A stretch of DNA of 64,000 nt from an uncultured Alphaproteobacteria bacterium (GTDB taxonomy: Bacteria > Pseudomonadota > Alphaproteobacteria > HIMB59 > GCA-002718135): assembly GCA_902576125.1 (NCBI GenBank), contig CACGUF010000001.1, positions 124,001 through 188,000 of the forward strand. The letters are read 5' to 3'. Shown piece by piece: positions 10,413 to 23,081 of the stretch; within the stretch, counting starts at the first letter, position 1; each line of letters opens with the position of its first letter. The position numbers and the translations under genes were made by a program. Under the pieces are notes generated by a model, which was given only the letters and a program-made list of their open reading frames with translations, was not told the DNA's origin and ran no database searches.

Positions 10413-11008
10413 AACATCCAGGAATGACAAACAAAGTTTATAACATTTCAAATAATGTTTTTAATTGGTCTGAAGTTAATTTTAAAAGGGCCTCTGAGAT
10501 AATTAAAAAATACCCAAATTCTAGGCAGCAAAGTGCGGTAATACCTCTTCTTGATTTGGCTCAAAGACAAAACTCAGGCTGGTTAAGTAAAACTGCAATA
10601 GAAAAAGTTGCAGAAACCTTAAGTATGTCCTACATTCGAGTTTTAGAAGTTGCGACTTTTTATTCTATGTTCAATCTTGAACCAGTTGGCGAAAATTTTG
10701 TTCAAATTTGCAGAACTACTCCATGTTGGTTAAGAGGAAGTGATAAACTTGTAAAAATTGCACAAGATGTTTCAAATTCAAAATTAGGTGAAACTTCTAA
10801 TGACAAAAAATTCACAATAGTAGAAGTCGAATGCCTAGGTGCATGTTGTAACGCACCAATGGTTCAAATCAATGATGATTATTATGAAGACCTTGATGAA
10901 GATAATTTTAGAAAAATATTAATTGATTTAAAAAATAATAAATCAATTAAAAAAGGTTCGCAAATTGGAAGACAAACATCTCATCCAAAAAGAGGTGATG
11001 ATGCTTAG
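10409..11008 (+). CDS. nuoE: NADH-quinone oxidoreductase subunit E
   Basis: CRTTPCW...[11 protein letters not shown] [2Fe-2S] ligands. Confidence 0.96.
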   Translation: MKHPGMTNKVYNISNNVFNWSEVNFKRASEIIKKYPNSRQQSAVIPLLDLAQRQNSGWLSKTAIEKVAETLSMSYIRVLEVATFYSMFNLEPVGENFVQICRTTPCWLRGSDKLVKIAQDVSNSKLGETSNDKKFTIVEVECLGACCNAPMVQINDDYYEDLDEDNFRKILIDLKNNKSIKKGSQIGRQTSHPKRGDDA

Positions 11009-12278
11009 AGAAGAAGATAAAATTTTTAAAAACTTATATGGTTTTGATGATTGGTCTTTAAAAGGAGCTAAACAAAGAGAGGTATGGTCAAATACAAAAG
11101 AAATTATTGAAAAAGGATCTGATTTTATTGTTGAAGAAATTAAAAGTAGTCAATTACGTGGAAGAGGAGGTGCAGGCTTTCCTGCAGGATTGAAATGGTC
11201 TTTTATGCCTAAAGACTCAGGCAAACCTCATTACTTAGTAGTAAACGCAGATGAGTCTGAACCAGGGACTTGTAAAGATAGAGAAATCATGAGAAATGAT
11301 CCTCACTTATTATTAGAGGGATGTTTGGTTGCGGGTTTTGCTATGCATGCTAATGCTTGCTACATTTACATAAGAGGAGAATATTACAGTGAAGCTTCTA
11401 ATTTACAAAAGGCAATTGATGAGGCTTATGCTAACAATCTAATTGGGAAAAATGCTTGTGGCACTAATTGGGATTACGATATTTATTTACATAGAGGAGC
11501 AGGAGCATATATTTGTGGAGAAGAGACTGCGCTTCTGGAGAGCTTAGAAGGTAAAAAAGGTCAACCAAGATTAAAGCCCCCTTTTCCTGCAGGTGCTGGA
11601 CTCTATGGATGTCCAACTACAGTTACTAACGTAGAAACAATTGCAGTTGCTCCGACTATAATTAGAAGAGGCGCTTCTTGGTTTAATTCTCTAGGAAGAG
11701 AAAATAACACAGGTACAAAAATTTTTAGTATTTCGGGTCACGTAAACAACCCTTGTAATGTTGAAGAAGAAATGGGTATTGGATTAAAAGAGTTAATTGA
11801 AACTCATGCTGGAGGAGTAATAGGAGGATGGGATAATTTATTAGCTGTAATTCCTGGTGGAGCTAGCGTACCACTAATTCCAAAATCAATTTGTGATAGT
11901 GTAAAAATGGATTTTGATAGTTTGAAAGAAGTTCAAAGTGGTTTAGGCACTGCAGCAGTAATAGTAATGAATAAATCTACAGATATAGTTGATGCCATTT
12001 GTAGACTCTCTCATTTTTATAAGCATGAAAGTTGTGGTCAATGTACTCCTTGCAGAGAGGGCACGGGATGGATGTTTAGAATGATGGAGAAAATGGTTAA
12101 AGGTAATGCTGAAGTAAATGATATTGATAAACTTCTAGACGTTACTAAACAAATAGAAGGTCATACAATATGCGCATTAGGAGATGCTGCTGCTTGGCCT
12201 ATTCAGGGTTTAATGAGACATTTTAGATCAGAAGTTGAGAGAAGAATTAAAGAAAATAGAATAAGTGAGGTTGCATAA
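11001..12278 (+). CDS. nuoF: NADH-quinone oxidoreductase subunit F (start moved to ~11001)
   Basis: [46 protein letters not shown] 10998/11001 preceded by AGAGGTG, the track start 10965 is a TTG inside nuoE. Confidence 0.96.
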   Translation: MLREEDKIFKNLYGFDDWSLKGAKQREVWSNTKEIIEKGSDFIVEEIKSSQLRGRGGAGFPAGLKWSFMPKDSGKPHYLVVNADESEPGTCKDREIMRNDPHLLLEGCLVAGFAMHANACYIYIRGEYYSEASNLQKAIDEAYANNLIGKNACGTNWDYDIYLHRGAGAYICGEETALLESLEGKKGQPRLKPPFPAGAGLYGCPTTVTNVETIAVAPTIIRRGASWFNSLGRENNTGTKIFSISGHVNNPCNVEEEMGIGLKELIETHAGGVIGGWDNLLAVIPGGASVPLIPKSICDSVKMDFDSLKEVQSGLGTAAVIVMNKSTDIVDAICRLSHFYKHESCGQCTPCREGTGWMFRMMEKMVKGNAEVNDIDKLLDVTKQIEGHTICALGDAAAWPIQGLMRHFRSEVERRIKENRISEVA

Positions 12279-14326
12279 TGCCAACTATTACAATTGATAA
12301 TAAAAAAGTTGAATTTGAAGATGGAATGACGGTTATGCAAGCTTGTGAACTTGCAGGAGCTGAGATCCCTAGATTTTGTTATCATGAAAAACTTTCAATC
12401 GCAGGAAATTGCAGAATGTGTCTTGTTGAAATGGAAAAAGCCCCAAAACCAATAGCATCTTGTGCAATGCCAGCTGGTGATGGAATGGTTATTAAAACAA
12501 ATACTGAAACAGTTCAAAAAGCTAGAAAAGGAGTGATGGAATTTCTTTTAATAAACCATCCCTTGGATTGTCCAATTTGTGATCAAGGCGGAGAGTGTGA
12601 CTTGCAAGATCAGGCTTTGCATTATGGCTTTGATAAATCAAGGTATGAAGAAAATAAACGTGCTGTAAAAAACAAACATATGGGTCCATTAGTTAGTACT
12701 ATAATGACCAGATGTATTCACTGTACTAGGTGTGTAAGATTTTCTACTGAAGTAGCGGGTGTTGATGATTTAGGACTTCTTGGTCGAGGGGAAAATGCTG
12801 AGATTACAACTTATTTAGAAAAAACTATAGACTCTGAACTTTCAGGAAATGTTATAGATTTATGCCCAGTTGGAGCATTAACGAATAAACCTTATGCTTT
12901 TAAATCAAGACCATGGGAGTTGCACAAAACTGAAACACATGATGTTTTAGATGGGGTGGGCTCAAGTATAAGGGTAGATACTCGAGGTAAGCAAGTACTT
13001 AGAGTCTTGCCTCGTATTAATGAAGATACAAATGAAGAATGGATTAATGATAAAACAAGATTTGCAATTGATGGTTTATCCAAACAGAGATTAGATAAAG
13101 TTTATATAAAGAATGAAAATAAATTAATGGTTACTGACTGGAATACAGCATTAAAAAAAATAAAAGATGAATTGGATATAAGAGGAAAAGAAAAAACTAT
13201 TACTCTATCAGGAAAATTTACTGACACTGAGACGATTATTGCAGCAAAACTTTTTTCTGAAGGCTTAGGCTCAAGTTTGTATGATTGTAGATTTGATAAT
13301 GCTCAAATTATTCATGGAGAAAGTGAAAGTTATAAATTTAATTCTTCTATTCAAGAAATTGAGAATGCTGATTCAATTCTTTTAGTTGGTTCAAATCCTA
13401 GATGGGAGGCAAGTGTTCTTAATGCAAGAATTAGAAAAGCATATATAAATAATAACTGTAAGATTGGATTAATTGGGCCAGATATAGATCTAAATTATGC
13501 TTACACCAAAATTTCTAATTCTTTAAGTGGTTTAGATGACATAAAACAAAAAAAATCGGAATTTTCTAAAAATTTTTATAACTCAAAGAATCCATTAATT
13601 ATTATTGGAACATCAGCAATCAATAATAGTCAAGGTGCAGCAGTTTTAAAATTATGTGCTGATATTGCAAAAAAATTACCTAATTATTCAAATGCCCTAA
13701 ACCCTCTAAATGTACTAAATCAGGATATATCTAGAGTAGGTGCACTAGAGTTAGGTTTTGTAAACAAATATTTTGATGAAAATTTTATTTATAATTTAAG
13801 AGAAAATATCAAAATAAATAAACCAGTTATTTTTCTATTAGGCTTAGATGAGATTGACCCAAAAACTTTTGAAGGAGCATTTATTGTTTATCTTGGACAC
13901 CATGGTGATTTAAATGCTCATCATGCAGATATTGTTTTACCCACTCCTGCTTATACAGAAAAAACTTCAACGTTCATGAATATTGAGGGTAGAGTAATAC
14001 AAACATCAAGATGCCATAATCCTTTTGGTGAAGCCAAAGAAGAATGGAAAATATTTAGGGCTCTAAGTAACCTTCTTAATTGTAGTATAAAGTTTAATAA
14101 TCTTAATGATGTAAGAAAGCAACTTATTGAAATTAACAAAAATTTTCTTGAAATTATGGAATGTAATAACTCAGCAAATTTATCTTTTGCATCAGCAGAG
14201 GTCATAAATGATCATAATATTGCATACAACATTTCCAATTTTTATATGAATGACTCTATTTCTCGTTCTTCAGAAACTATGGCTAAATGCACAAATGAAA
14301 TACTAAATAAAGCTCAAGCTTCATGA
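12278..14326 (+). CDS. nuoG: NADH-quinone oxidoreductase subunit G
   Basis: N-terminal 2Fe-2S CNCR-type motif (CRMCLVEME), [28 protein letters not shown]. Confidence 0.97.
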   Translation: MPTITIDNKKVEFEDGMTVMQACELAGAEIPRFCYHEKLSIAGNCRMCLVEMEKAPKPIASCAMPAGDGMVIKTNTETVQKARKGVMEFLLINHPLDCPICDQGGECDLQDQALHYGFDKSRYEENKRAVKNKHMGPLVSTIMTRCIHCTRCVRFSTEVAGVDDLGLLGRGENAEITTYLEKTIDSELSGNVIDLCPVGALTNKPYAFKSRPWELHKTETHDVLDGVGSSIRVDTRGKQVLRVLPRINEDTNEEWINDKTRFAIDGLSKQRLDKVYIKNENKLMVTDWNTALKKIKDELDIRGKEKTITLSGKFTDTETIIAAKLFSEGLGSSLYDCRFDNAQIIHGESESYKFNSSIQEIENADSILLVGSNPRWEASVLNARIRKAYINNNCKIGLIGPDIDLNYAYTKISNSLSGLDDIKQKKSEFSKNFYNSKNPLIIIGTSAINNSQGAAVLKLCADIAKKLPNYSNALNPLNVLNQDISRVGALELGFVNKYFDENFIYNLRENIKINKPVIFLLGLDEIDPKTFEGAFIVYLGHHGDLNAHHADIVLPTPAYTEKTSTFMNIEGRVIQTSRCHNPFGEAKEEWKIFRALSNLLNCSIKFNNLNDVRKQLIEINKNFLEIMECNNSANLSFASAEVINDHNIAYNISNFYMNDSISRSSETMAKCTNEILNKAQAS

Positions 14327-15345
14327 ATAGTTTTTCATATTTAAACGATTTATTTATTCCAGGTGGGATTATTATCGCCCAAATATTGGCTGTGCTAATG
14401 CCGGTTTTAATTTCAGTAGCTTTTTTAGTTTATGCAGAAAGAAAAGTGCTTGCACTTATTCAATTACGAAGAGGTCCGAACGTTGTTGGTCCTTTCGGTA
14501 TTCTTCAAAGTTTTGCTGATGCTCTTAAATTATTAACCAAAGAAAATATAGTTCCTGCTAATTCTAATAAAATCGTTTTTTTATTAGCACCGATTATTAC
14601 TATGGTTCTTAGTTTAGCAGGTTGGGCAGTAATACCATTTGCACCAAATTGGGTAATTGCAGATATAAATGTGGGTATAATGTATCTTTTTGCTGTATCT
14701 TCTCTTGGTGTTTATGGAATAATTATGGCTGGATGGGCGAGTAATTCGCAATATCCTTTTCTCGGAGCTTTAAGATCAGCAGCTCAAATGGTATCATATG
14801 AAGTATCAATTGGTTTTGTTATAATAACTGTACTACTTTGCGTTGGTTCACTTAACTTATCAAAGATAGTTGAAGCACAAGAAACAGTATGGTTTGCAAT
14901 TCCGTTATTACCAATGTTTATAGTTTTTTTTATTTCTGCACTTGCTGAAACAAATAGATTACCATTTGATTTGCCTGAAGACGAATCAACTCTTGTTGCT
15001 GGTTTTTTTACTGAATACTCTTCGGCTTCATTTGTCCTATTTTTTCTTGGTGAGTATGCAAGTATGATCTTAATGAGTGCCATGACAGTTATATTATTTA
15101 TGGGAGGTTGGTTACCTCCTTTTGATATATTTCCATTAAATGCAATCCCTGGAGTGATTTGGTTTGTTATAAAAATTATATTTATTTTGTTTTTATTTAT
15201 ATGGGTGCGAGGCACATTTCCTAGATATAGATATGATCAATTAATGAGACTTGGTTGGAAGATTTTTTTACCTTTATCTCTTTTATGGGTAGTTTTAACG
15301 GCAGGTTTTTTAATTACATTTGATATGGTGCCAAATTCTCTATGA
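14323..15345 (+). CDS. nuoH: NADH-quinone oxidoreductase subunit H
   Basis: [25 protein letters not shown] and [23 protein letters not shown]. Confidence 0.98.
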   Translation: MNSFSYLNDLFIPGGIIIAQILAVLMPVLISVAFLVYAERKVLALIQLRRGPNVVGPFGILQSFADALKLLTKENIVPANSNKIVFLLAPIITMVLSLAGWAVIPFAPNWVIADINVGIMYLFAVSSLGVYGIIMAGWASNSQYPFLGALRSAAQMVSYEVSIGFVIITVLLCVGSLNLSKIVEAQETVWFAIPLLPMFIVFFISALAETNRLPFDLPEDESTLVAGFFTEYSSASFVLFFLGEYASMILMSAMTVILFMGGWLPPFDIFPLNAIPGVIWFVIKIIFILFLFIWVRGTFPRYRYDQLMRLGWKIFLPLSLLWVVLTAGFLITFDMVPNSL

Positions 15346-15821
15346 TTAAATATATAAAATCATTTACACTTTTTGAACTTTTGCAAGGGATGTTTTTAAC
15401 TTTTAAATATATGTTTAAAGCTAAAGTAACAATAAATTACCCCCATGAAAAAGGTCCTTTAAGTCCAAGATTTAGAGGTGAACATGCCCTCAGGAGGTAT
15501 CCGAGTGGTGAAGAAAGATGCATAGCATGTAAATTATGTGAAGCAGTATGCCCAGCACAAGCTATTACAATAGAAGCAGAGCCAAGAGAAGATGGCAGTA
15601 GAAGAACTACAAGATACGATATTGATATGAGCAAATGTATTTATTGTGGACTTTGTCAAGAGTCATGTCCAGTTGATGCTATTGTAGAAGGTCCAAATTT
15701 TGAATTTGCAACAGAAACAAGAGAAGAGCTAATGTACACAAAAGAAAAACTTTTAGAAAATGGAGATCGTTGGGAGCAAGAGATTGCTCAAAACATCTAT
15801 TTAGATAGGAAATATCGTTAA
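15342..15821 (+). CDS. nuoI: NADH-quinone oxidoreductase subunit I
   Basis: Two 4Fe-4S motifs [12 protein letters not shown] and [12 protein letters not shown]. Confidence 0.98.
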   Translation: MIKYIKSFTLFELLQGMFLTFKYMFKAKVTINYPHEKGPLSPRFRGEHALRRYPSGEERCIACKLCEAVCPAQAITIEAEPREDGSRRTTRYDIDMSKCIYCGLCQESCPVDAIVEGPNFEFATETREELMYTKEKLLENGDRWEQEIAQNIYLDRKYR

Positions 15822-16432
15822 TGTATTTATACTCATTTACATTTTATATTTTTTCTCTTGTAGCTGTTTTATCAGCTTTAATGGTGATAAGTGCAAAAAA
15901 TCCAGTTCACTCAGTTTTATTTCTAATCTTAAGTTTTGTTAACGCATCTGGTTTATTTATTTTATTAGGTGCAGAATTTTTAGCAATGATTTTAGTAGTA
16001 GTATATGTCGGCGCAGTTGCTGTACTTTTTTTATTCGTTGTAATGATGCTTGATATAAATTTTGTAAAATTAAGAGAGGGTTTTTTGCAATATTTGCCTT
16101 TTGGTGCATTGTTGGGGATTGTACTAATTATTGAGTTGGGTATATTGTTTCTTACAAAATCTTTTTCAGAAAATTCACTTACAAATTTTGTTCAACTCCC
16201 TCAGATAAATGACGTAGAAAATACAAAATTAATTGGCAAAGTTTTATACACTGATTATTTTTATTTATTTCAAATTAGTGGTTTAATTCTTTTAGTAGCT
16301 ATGGTTGGATCAATAACCCTGACATTAAGAGATAGAGGGAATGTAAAAAGACAAAATATTTCTTCCCAAAATTTCATTGATGCTAACAATGCTATTGAAA
16401 AGAAAAAAGTAAAATTAGGTGAGGGAATTTAA
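15821..16432 (+). CDS. nuoJ: NADH-quinone oxidoreductase subunit J
   Basis: [17 protein letters not shown] signature; position in operon. Confidence 0.96.
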   Translation: MYLYSFTFYIFSLVAVLSALMVISAKNPVHSVLFLILSFVNASGLFILLGAEFLAMILVVVYVGAVAVLFLFVVMMLDINFVKLREGFLQYLPFGALLGIVLIIELGILFLTKSFSENSLTNFVQLPQINDVENTKLIGKVLYTDYFYLFQISGLILLVAMVGSITLTLRDRGNVKRQNISSQNFIDANNAIEKKKVKLGEGI

Positions 16433-16737
16433 TGATCTACTTAGAACATTATTTGTTTCTTGCAGCAGTTATTTTTACAATCGGTGTTCTTGGAATTTTT
16501 TTAAATAAAAAAAATGTCATTATTATTTTAATGTCTATTGAATTAATTTTGTTATCTGTAAATATCAACTTAATATCTTTCTCTGTTTTCTTGAATGATA
16601 TTTCTGGTCAAATTTTTGCAATGTTAACCTTAACAGTTGCCGCTGCTGAAGCCGCAATTGGATTAGCAATTCTTGTTGTATTTTACCGAAACCTAGGCTC
16701 AATTGAAGTTAATAAAATAAATAAATTAAAAGGATAA
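16432..16737 (+). CDS. nuoK: NADH-quinone oxidoreductase subunit K
   Basis: 101 aa; [14 protein letters not shown] and [13 protein letters not shown] signatures. Confidence 0.97.
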   Translation: MIYLEHYLFLAAVIFTIGVLGIFLNKKNVIIILMSIELILLSVNINLISFSVFLNDISGQIFAMLTLTVAAAEAAIGLAILVVFYRNLGSIEVNKINKLKG

Positions 16738-16746
16738 ATTTTAATT

Positions 16747-18654
16747 ATGGCACAGTTGATTGTTTTTCTTCCTTTGATAGGTTTTTTATTTTGTTTTTTC
16801 TTTGGAAAAATTTATAGTTTTAAAGTATCTCAAATTATAACAACATCACTACTTTTTATATCCGCTATTTTATCTTGGTTATTATTCTTTTCATATTTAG
16901 GTGAAAAAGAAACTGAGGTAATCACTATTTTTAATTGGTTTACTTCAGGAAATTTTGTTGTTGATTGGTCAATTCGTTTGGACTCATTAACAACTACAAT
17001 GTTTATCGTTGTGTGTAGTGTTTCAGCATGTGTCCATCTTTACTCAATTGGATATATGAGTGATGACCAATCGAAGGAGAGATTTATGGGATACCTAAGT
17101 CTTTTCACTTTCTTTATGTTGATGTTAGTCTCTAGTAACAATTTATTACAAATGTTTTTTGGTTGGGAGGGGGTAGGCCTAGCTTCATATTTGCTAATTG
17201 GTTTTTGGTATCATAAACCTTCTGCAAACAACGCTGCAATAAAGGCTTTCCTTGTTAATAGGGTTGGTGATTTTGGATATGCTTTAGGTATAGCTGGTGT
17301 TTTTTATATTTTTGGCTCTATTGAGTTTAATGTTATCTTTGATAATGCAGAAAATTTCAAAGATCACACTATTCAGTTTATAGGTTTAAGTTTTAGTACA
17401 ATTGATTTGCTATGCTTCCTTTTATTTATTGGAGCAATGGGTAAATCTGCGCAACTTGGTTTGCATACTTGGTTGCCTGATGCAATGGAGGGGCCTACAC
17501 CTGTTTCAGCACTAATTCATGCCGCTACCATGGTAACAGCAGGTGTATTTTTAGTAGCTAGAATGAGCCCACTATTTGAATTTGCTTTAGTTACAAATTT
17601 ATTTATTATTTTTATCGGTGCCTCAACTGCGATTTTTGCTGCAAGTATTGCACTTACGCAAAATGATATCAAAAGAGTTATCGCTTACTCAACTTGTAGC
17701 CAATTAGGATATATGTTTTTTGCAGCAGGCTTAGGAGCTTACAATGCTTCTATTTTCCATTTAATGACTCACGGATTTTTTAAGGCACTACTATTTTTAT
17801 CTGCCGGATCAGTTATTCATGCAATGCATCATGAACAAGATATGCGTAAAATGGGTGGGTTGTTTAAAAAAATTCCTTTTACTGGCTCAATGATGTGGAT
17901 TGGATCACTTGCTATTATAGGCTTTCCATATTTCTCAGGTTACTATTCAAAGGAAAGTATTTTAGAAAATGCTTATTATTCAAGTTCATCAATGGCAACT
18001 TTTGCATATATTGTAGGAATATTAACTGCTCTTCTGACAGCTTTTTATTCATGGAGATTATTATTTTTGACTTTTCATGGTGACACAAGATCTGATTTAA
18101 AAACTTATGATCACGCTCATGAATCACCATTTGTTATGACCGTTCCTTTATTATTGCTGGCTTTTGGATCAATTTTTGCAGGAATATTATTTGCAGATTA
18201 CTATATTGGAAATTTACAATATATATTTTGGGGAGAATCAATAGTTCTTCATGATGGGAAACATCATTATTTGCCTTTTATTCAAACTTTAATTGTTAAA
18301 AGTTCAGTGGCAATTGGTGTTATGTTAGCTGCATTAATTTATTTCTACAAAAATCATTTATCTAAAAATTTAGCACATAATTTAGATCCTCTTTATTCTA
18401 TTTCATATAACAAATGGTATGTTGATGAACTTTATCATTCAATTTTTATTAGACCTTATTTCTATCTTGCTAATTTATTTTGGAAAAAAGGTGATGAAAA
18501 AATTATCGATGAATATGGACCTAATGGAATTTCAAAAATAGTATCTATATCCTCAGGTTATTTAAGTCGTTTTCAGTCAGGATATTTATACCATTACGCT
18601 TTTGCTATGCTGGGTGGCTTAGTAATTATTCTAACATGGTTCATATATTATTAA
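16747..18654 (+). CDS. nuoL: NADH-quinone oxidoreductase subunit L
   Basis: GWEGVGLASYLLIGFWY, LHTWLPDAMEGPTPVSALIHAATMVTAGVFL. Confidence 0.98.
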   Translation: MAQLIVFLPLIGFLFCFFFGKIYSFKVSQIITTSLLFISAILSWLLFFSYLGEKETEVITIFNWFTSGNFVVDWSIRLDSLTTTMFIVVCSVSACVHLYSIGYMSDDQSKERFMGYLSLFTFFMLMLVSSNNLLQMFFGWEGVGLASYLLIGFWYHKPSANNAAIKAFLVNRVGDFGYALGIAGVFYIFGSIEFNVIFDNAENFKDHTIQFIGLSFSTIDLLCFLLFIGAMGKSAQLGLHTWLPDAMEGPTPVSALIHAATMVTAGVFLVARMSPLFEFALVTNLFIIFIGASTAIFAASIALTQNDIKRVIAYSTCSQLGYMFFAAGLGAYNASIFHLMTHGFFKALLFLSAGSVIHAMHHEQDMRKMGGLFKKIPFTGSMMWIGSLAIIGFPYFSGYYSKESILENAYYSSSSMATFAYIVGILTALLTAFYSWRLLFLTFHGDTRSDLKTYDHAHESPFVMTVPLLLLAFGSIFAGILFADYYIGNLQYIFWGESIVLHDGKHHYLPFIQTLIVKSSVAIGVMLAALIYFYKNHLSKNLAHNLDPLYSISYNKWYVDELYHSIFIRPYFYLANLFWKKGDEKIIDEYGPNGISKIVSISSGYLSRFQSGYLYHYAFAMLGGLVIILTWFIYY

Positions 18655-20139
18655 ATGACAGATATCCCATTATTATCCTTAACAATTTTTTTACCTTTGT
18701 TAGGCGCTTTAGTTATTCTTCTAATTAAAGAAGATGAAAACTCTGTAAATAATATAAAAAAAGTTGCTTTATGGACATCGGTAGGTGTTTTTCTTTTAAG
18801 CTTATTAATATGGCTGCAGTTTGATAATAGTAATGCTAACTATCAGTTTCAAGAAAAATTCAGATGGTTTAATGATTTCAATTTTTACTATCATATTGGT
18901 ATTGATGGAATATCTCTCTTTATGGTTATCTTAAGCACTTTTTTAACACCCTTATGTATCTTAGCAAGCTGGGAAAGTATTAAAATAAGAGTTAAAGAAT
19001 ACATGATTGCTTTTTTATTTCTTGAGACAGTAATGATTGGTATGTTTGCATCTGTTGATATTTTGCTTTTTTATATTTTCTTTGAAGCAGTTTTAATTCC
19101 TATGTATTTAATAATTGGTATCTGGGGTGGAGAGAGAAGAATTTATGCATCTTTTAAATTTTTTTTATACACACTTCTAGGATCAGTTTTAATGCTAATA
19201 GCCATAGTTGTAATTTATAGATTAACTGACTCAATGAGTATTGAAGGTTTGCAGGGAAATTATTTTTCTAAAAATACTCAGATTTACCTTTGGCTAGCTT
19301 TTTTTGCTTCATTTGCTGTTAAAATTCCAATGTGGCCTTTTCATACATGGTTGCCTGATGCTCATGTTGAGGCTCCAACAGCTGGTTCAGTTATATTAGC
19401 AGGAGTACTTTTAAAAATGGGAGGATATGGATTTATTAGATTTTCTCTAGGAATGCTGCCTGAGGCTTCGGCTTATTTTTCACCTTTGATAATGACCCTT
19501 AGTATAGTTGCAGTTGTATACACTTCTCTTGTTGCCTTAGCTCAAACTGACATCAAAAAATTAATCGCTTACTCATCAGTAGCTCACATGGGTTTAGTTA
19601 CTATTGGAATATTTGTAGTTAATTCACAAGGATTAGAAGGCGCAATGATTCAAATGATAAGTCATGGAGTTGTCTCAGGAGCTCTCTTTTTATGTGTAGG
19701 AGTCATATATGATCGAATGCATACAAGAGATATAAATTTTTATGGAGGCTTAGTTAACAGGATGCCTATTTATGCAACGGTTTTTATGATATTTATGTTA
19801 GGCTCAGTAGGACTACCAGGTACGAGTGGCTTTATCGGTGAATTTTTGGTTATAGTAGGCGCTTTTAAATATTCGAGTATTGTCGTTATAGGTGCTGCAA
19901 CTGGTATTGTACTATCAGCAGTTTACATGCTGTATTTATACAAAAGGATTATTTTTGGTATGATTACTAACGACAAATTGAGTGAAATATTAGACTTGAA
20001 TAATAGAGAAAAAATTATTTTAATCCCTCTGGCAATAGCTGTTATATTTATTGGTATTTTCCCAAATATTTTTATTGAACCAATGAGATTACCATTAGAC
20101 TCAATTATAACTAACTATGAGTATGCAAATGCAAAATAA
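18655..20139 (+). CDS. nuoM: NADH-quinone oxidoreductase subunit M
   Basis: FHTWLPDAHVEAPTAGSVILAGVLLKMGGYG. Confidence 0.98.
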   Translation: MTDIPLLSLTIFLPLLGALVILLIKEDENSVNNIKKVALWTSVGVFLLSLLIWLQFDNSNANYQFQEKFRWFNDFNFYYHIGIDGISLFMVILSTFLTPLCILASWESIKIRVKEYMIAFLFLETVMIGMFASVDILLFYIFFEAVLIPMYLIIGIWGGERRIYASFKFFLYTLLGSVLMLIAIVVIYRLTDSMSIEGLQGNYFSKNTQIYLWLAFFASFAVKIPMWPFHTWLPDAHVEAPTAGSVILAGVLLKMGGYGFIRFSLGMLPEASAYFSPLIMTLSIVAVVYTSLVALAQTDIKKLIAYSSVAHMGLVTIGIFVVNSQGLEGAMIQMISHGVVSGALFLCVGVIYDRMHTRDINFYGGLVNRMPIYATVFMIFMLGSVGLPGTSGFIGEFLVIVGAFKYSSIVVIGAATGIVLSAVYMLYLYKRIIFGMITNDKLSEILDLNNREKIILIPLAIAVIFIGIFPNIFIEPMRLPLDSIITNYEYANAK

Positions 20140-21565
20140 TTTAGTGCATATGTTGTTTGTTCCCGAAATTGCGCTTTCTATTCTATCAGTTACTTGTTTG
20201 ATGTATGGATTATTTACCAAAACTAATGCTTTTAATAAATCTATTAATTTTGCAACTTTTAGTTTGTTGATTATTACTGTTTTAGTTTTTTTTGACTTTT
20301 CAACTAATTTTGCTTTTTTTGATAATTTTTTTTCAAACACCCCCTTTACTAAATTTTTTAAAATTTTAACTACTTTAGGTGCTGCTTCATCACTTATTAT
20401 TTCCAAAAACTATTTTATTGATACAAAGATAAATAGATTTGAAATACCAACTCTTCTTTTGTTTTCAACCTTAGGTATGATGATAATGATTAGTTCAAAA
20501 AACTTAATGATTATGTATTTAGCAATAGAGCTTCAAAGCCTATCTCTTTATGTTGTTGCCTCAATTAAAAGAAATTCAATTGAATCTGCAGAGTCTGGTG
20601 TTAAATATTTTATTTTAGGAGCATTGTCTTCTGGAATTTTACTTTATGGATTTTCTTTAATTTATGGATTTACTGGGCATACATCTTTTGATGGCATTGC
20701 TCAGTCTTTAAGTCAAATAGATAGTCTGCCTATAGGATTAATTTTTGGATTAGTTTTTGTGTTAGTTGGTCTTGCATTTAAAGTATCAGCTGTACCATTT
20801 CACATGTGGACACCAGATGTTTATGAAGGAGCCCCAACATCAATTACAGCTTTTTTTGCAATTGTCCCAAAACTTGCCGCGATTGCACTAATATTTAGAT
20901 TTTGTCTGGAGCCTTTTAATAATTTTTATTTTGAATGGACGCAAGTTATATTCTTTTTATCTGTTGCATCTATGTTTTTAGGAGCTATTGCTGCAATAGC
21001 TCAAAAAAATCTTAAAAGACTACTTGCATATAGCTCTATAGGCCATGTTGGATATGTTCTAATTGCTTTGGTAGCATCAAGTGAACAAGGTTTAAAAAGT
21101 GCATCAATTTATATGTTTATTTATCTTATTATGAATATTGCTGTATTTTCTATTCTTTTATCATTAAAAAAATCAGACTCTTACGTAGAAACGATAAGCT
21201 CGTTAAGTGGGTTAAGTAAATCAAATCCTGTTATAAGTGCTTCTCTAGCGATAATAATGTTATCAATGGCTGGCATCCCACCTTTTATAGGTTTTTTTGG
21301 AAAGTTTTATGTATTTATAGCAGCCATTGAAAGTCAGCTATATTCTTTAGCTGTATTAGGAGTTTTAGCTAGTGTAATTTCAGCTTTCTATTATTTAAGA
21401 ATAATCAAAGGTATGTATTTTGATGATTTAATTGATAGTTCATCTTTTGAGTTTTCAATAAGCACACAATCTAAGGTAATATTAGTAATATTAATGATAG
21501 TAATTTCATTTTTTATACTTTACCCATCATTACTCACTGATATTGTAGCAAATATCTATCTTTAA
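20117..21565 (+). CDS. nuoN: NADH-quinone oxidoreductase subunit N
   Basis: FHMWTPDVYEGAPTSITAFFA; overlaps nuoM by 23 nt (in-frame alternative ATGs at 20123/20129). Confidence 0.96.
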   Translation: MSMQMQNNLVHMLFVPEIALSILSVTCLMYGLFTKTNAFNKSINFATFSLLIITVLVFFDFSTNFAFFDNFFSNTPFTKFFKILTTLGAASSLIISKNYFIDTKINRFEIPTLLLFSTLGMMIMISSKNLMIMYLAIELQSLSLYVVASIKRNSIESAESGVKYFILGALSSGILLYGFSLIYGFTGHTSFDGIAQSLSQIDSLPIGLIFGLVFVLVGLAFKVSAVPFHMWTPDVYEGAPTSITAFFAIVPKLAAIALIFRFCLEPFNNFYFEWTQVIFFLSVASMFLGAIAAIAQKNLKRLLAYSSIGHVGYVLIALVASSEQGLKSASIYMFIYLIMNIAVFSILLSLKKSDSYVETISSLSGLSKSNPVISASLAIIMLSMAGIPPFIGFFGKFYVFIAAIESQLYSLAVLGVLASVISAFYYLRIIKGMYFDDLIDSSSFEFSISTQSKVILVILMIVISFFILYPSLLTDIVANIYL

Positions 21566-21574
21566 TTAAAATTA

Positions 21575-22327
21575 GTGTCATTAACTATTAAAATAAAAAA
21601 ATTTTTAAAAACTCAAGAAATCACTTTGATTCATTCTGAAAGTGTTGGTTCTACTATGAAAGAAATCAGAAAATATATTGGTAAAAAAAATATATGCATG
21701 ATTGCTGATGAACAAACCCAAGGTATTGGTAGGAGGGGAAGTAAATGGTTAAGTCCAAAAGGAAATATTTATTTGTCTTTTCTATTGAATTACAATTTAT
21801 CACCCTCAGAACATTTTTTGTTTACTGCTATTACTGCTAATTCAATTATTAGATGCTTAGATTATTACATTAATGAAAATATAAATATAAAATGGCCAAA
21901 TGATATTACAATCAATGGCAGTAAAATTGCAGGAATTATGACTGACCTTATTGATCAAAATAATAAGAAATATATAATTATAGGTGTTGGAATAAATATT
22001 TCAAATCCACCAAAAATTAATAATTATCAAACATGTTGTTTAAATGATTTTAATGCAAAGAAAAAAACTGATGATATTCTTTTAAGTGTATTAGAAACTT
22101 TTTTTTCTGAATATGATCTTATTTTTAAAAAAAAATATAACAAAATCATAGAAAAATTTAAAAATAAAATGGAAAATATTGGAGAAATTATAAATATTCA
22201 ACTTCCTAGTGGCGAAAAACAGAATGTAATTTTAAAAAATTTAAATTTTGATGGATCGCTTTTAATAGAAAGAGATAATAACGTAGAAAATATTTATTCA
22301 GCAAGGATACTTAATGATATTAATTGA
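21575..22327 (+). CDS. birA: Biotin-[acetyl-CoA-carboxylase] ligase, GTG start, no N-terminal HTH
   Basis: ADEQTQGIGRRGSKWLSPKGNIYLSF and KWPNDI..GSKIAGIM biotin ligase motifs. Confidence 0.93.
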   Translation: MSLTIKIKKFLKTQEITLIHSESVGSTMKEIRKYIGKKNICMIADEQTQGIGRRGSKWLSPKGNIYLSFLLNYNLSPSEHFLFTAITANSIIRCLDYYINENINIKWPNDITINGSKIAGIMTDLIDQNNKKYIIIGVGINISNPPKINNYQTCCLNDFNAKKKTDDILLSVLETFFSEYDLIFKKKYNKIIEKFKNKMENIGEIINIQLPSGEKQNVILKNLNFDGSLLIERDNNVENIYSARILNDIN

Positions 22328-23081
22328 TGTAGGAAATACAAATATAGTATTTGCTGTAAGCATAAATAATTTAATTAAAAAAATTAAAAGGATATGCACA
22401 AATCAAAATAAAAAAAAATTAGAAAATTCAATCAATGCAATTATTAATGAATATTCAACTATATCAAAACTAGATAATAAAAAAATTGCAATTATCTCTT
22501 CTGTTGTGCCAAGTTTAAATCTTGTATTAACAAATATATTAAAAAAAAATTCAATTAATACCTTTATTGTGAGGTCTAAAAATATTAATCAATTTTTAAA
22601 AATTAATTATAATTTAGAGGAAGTTGGTGCTGATAGACTTGCGAATTCAATAGCTATTATCAACAATAACATTTCAAATAGTATTGTTGTCGATTTTGGA
22701 ACTGCTACAACTTTTGAAGTGATAAAAAGTAAAATTTTTTTAGGAGGCATCATATTTCCTGGTATTAATTTGTCAAAAAACACTCTTATAAAAAAAACAT
22801 CTTTATTGAAAAATACTGAAATTACCAAAACCAATAAAGTTGTTGCCAAAAATACTAAGAGATCGATTCAATCTGGTTTTTATTGGGGTTATTTAATGGC
22901 AATAAATGGATTAATTAAAAAAATTTCTGAAGAAAATAAATTTAAACCAAAAATCATACTTACTGGGGGGCTGGCAAATATATTTAAAAATGATATTAAG
23001 CCCAAACCTATTATAAAGCCAAATTTAACTTTAGAAGGTCTAAGAATTATTGGGTCAGTTTATTATGCTAATAAAAAGTAA
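22314..23081 (+). CDS. coaX: Type III pantothenate kinase
   Basis: ILIDVGNTNIVFAV, GADRLANSIA, VVDFGTATTFEVI, GGIIFPGINLS. Confidence 0.94.
   Translation: MILIDVGNTNIVFAVSINNLIKKIKRICTNQNKKKLENSINAIINEYSTISKLDNKKIAIISSVVPSLNLVLTNILKKNSINTFIVRSKNINQFLKINYNLEEVGADRLANSIAIINNNISNSIVVDFGTATTFEVIKSKIFLGGIIFPGINLSKNTLIKKTSLLKNTEITKTNKVVAKNTKRSIQSGFYWGYLMAINGLIKKISEENKFKPKIILTGGLANIFKNDIKPKPIIKPNLTLEGLRIIGSVYYANKK

Noticed and set aside
14784-15215. 143-aa minus-strand ORF opposite nuoH
   Set aside because: Shadow ORF of a conserved membrane protein gene; no independent evidence.
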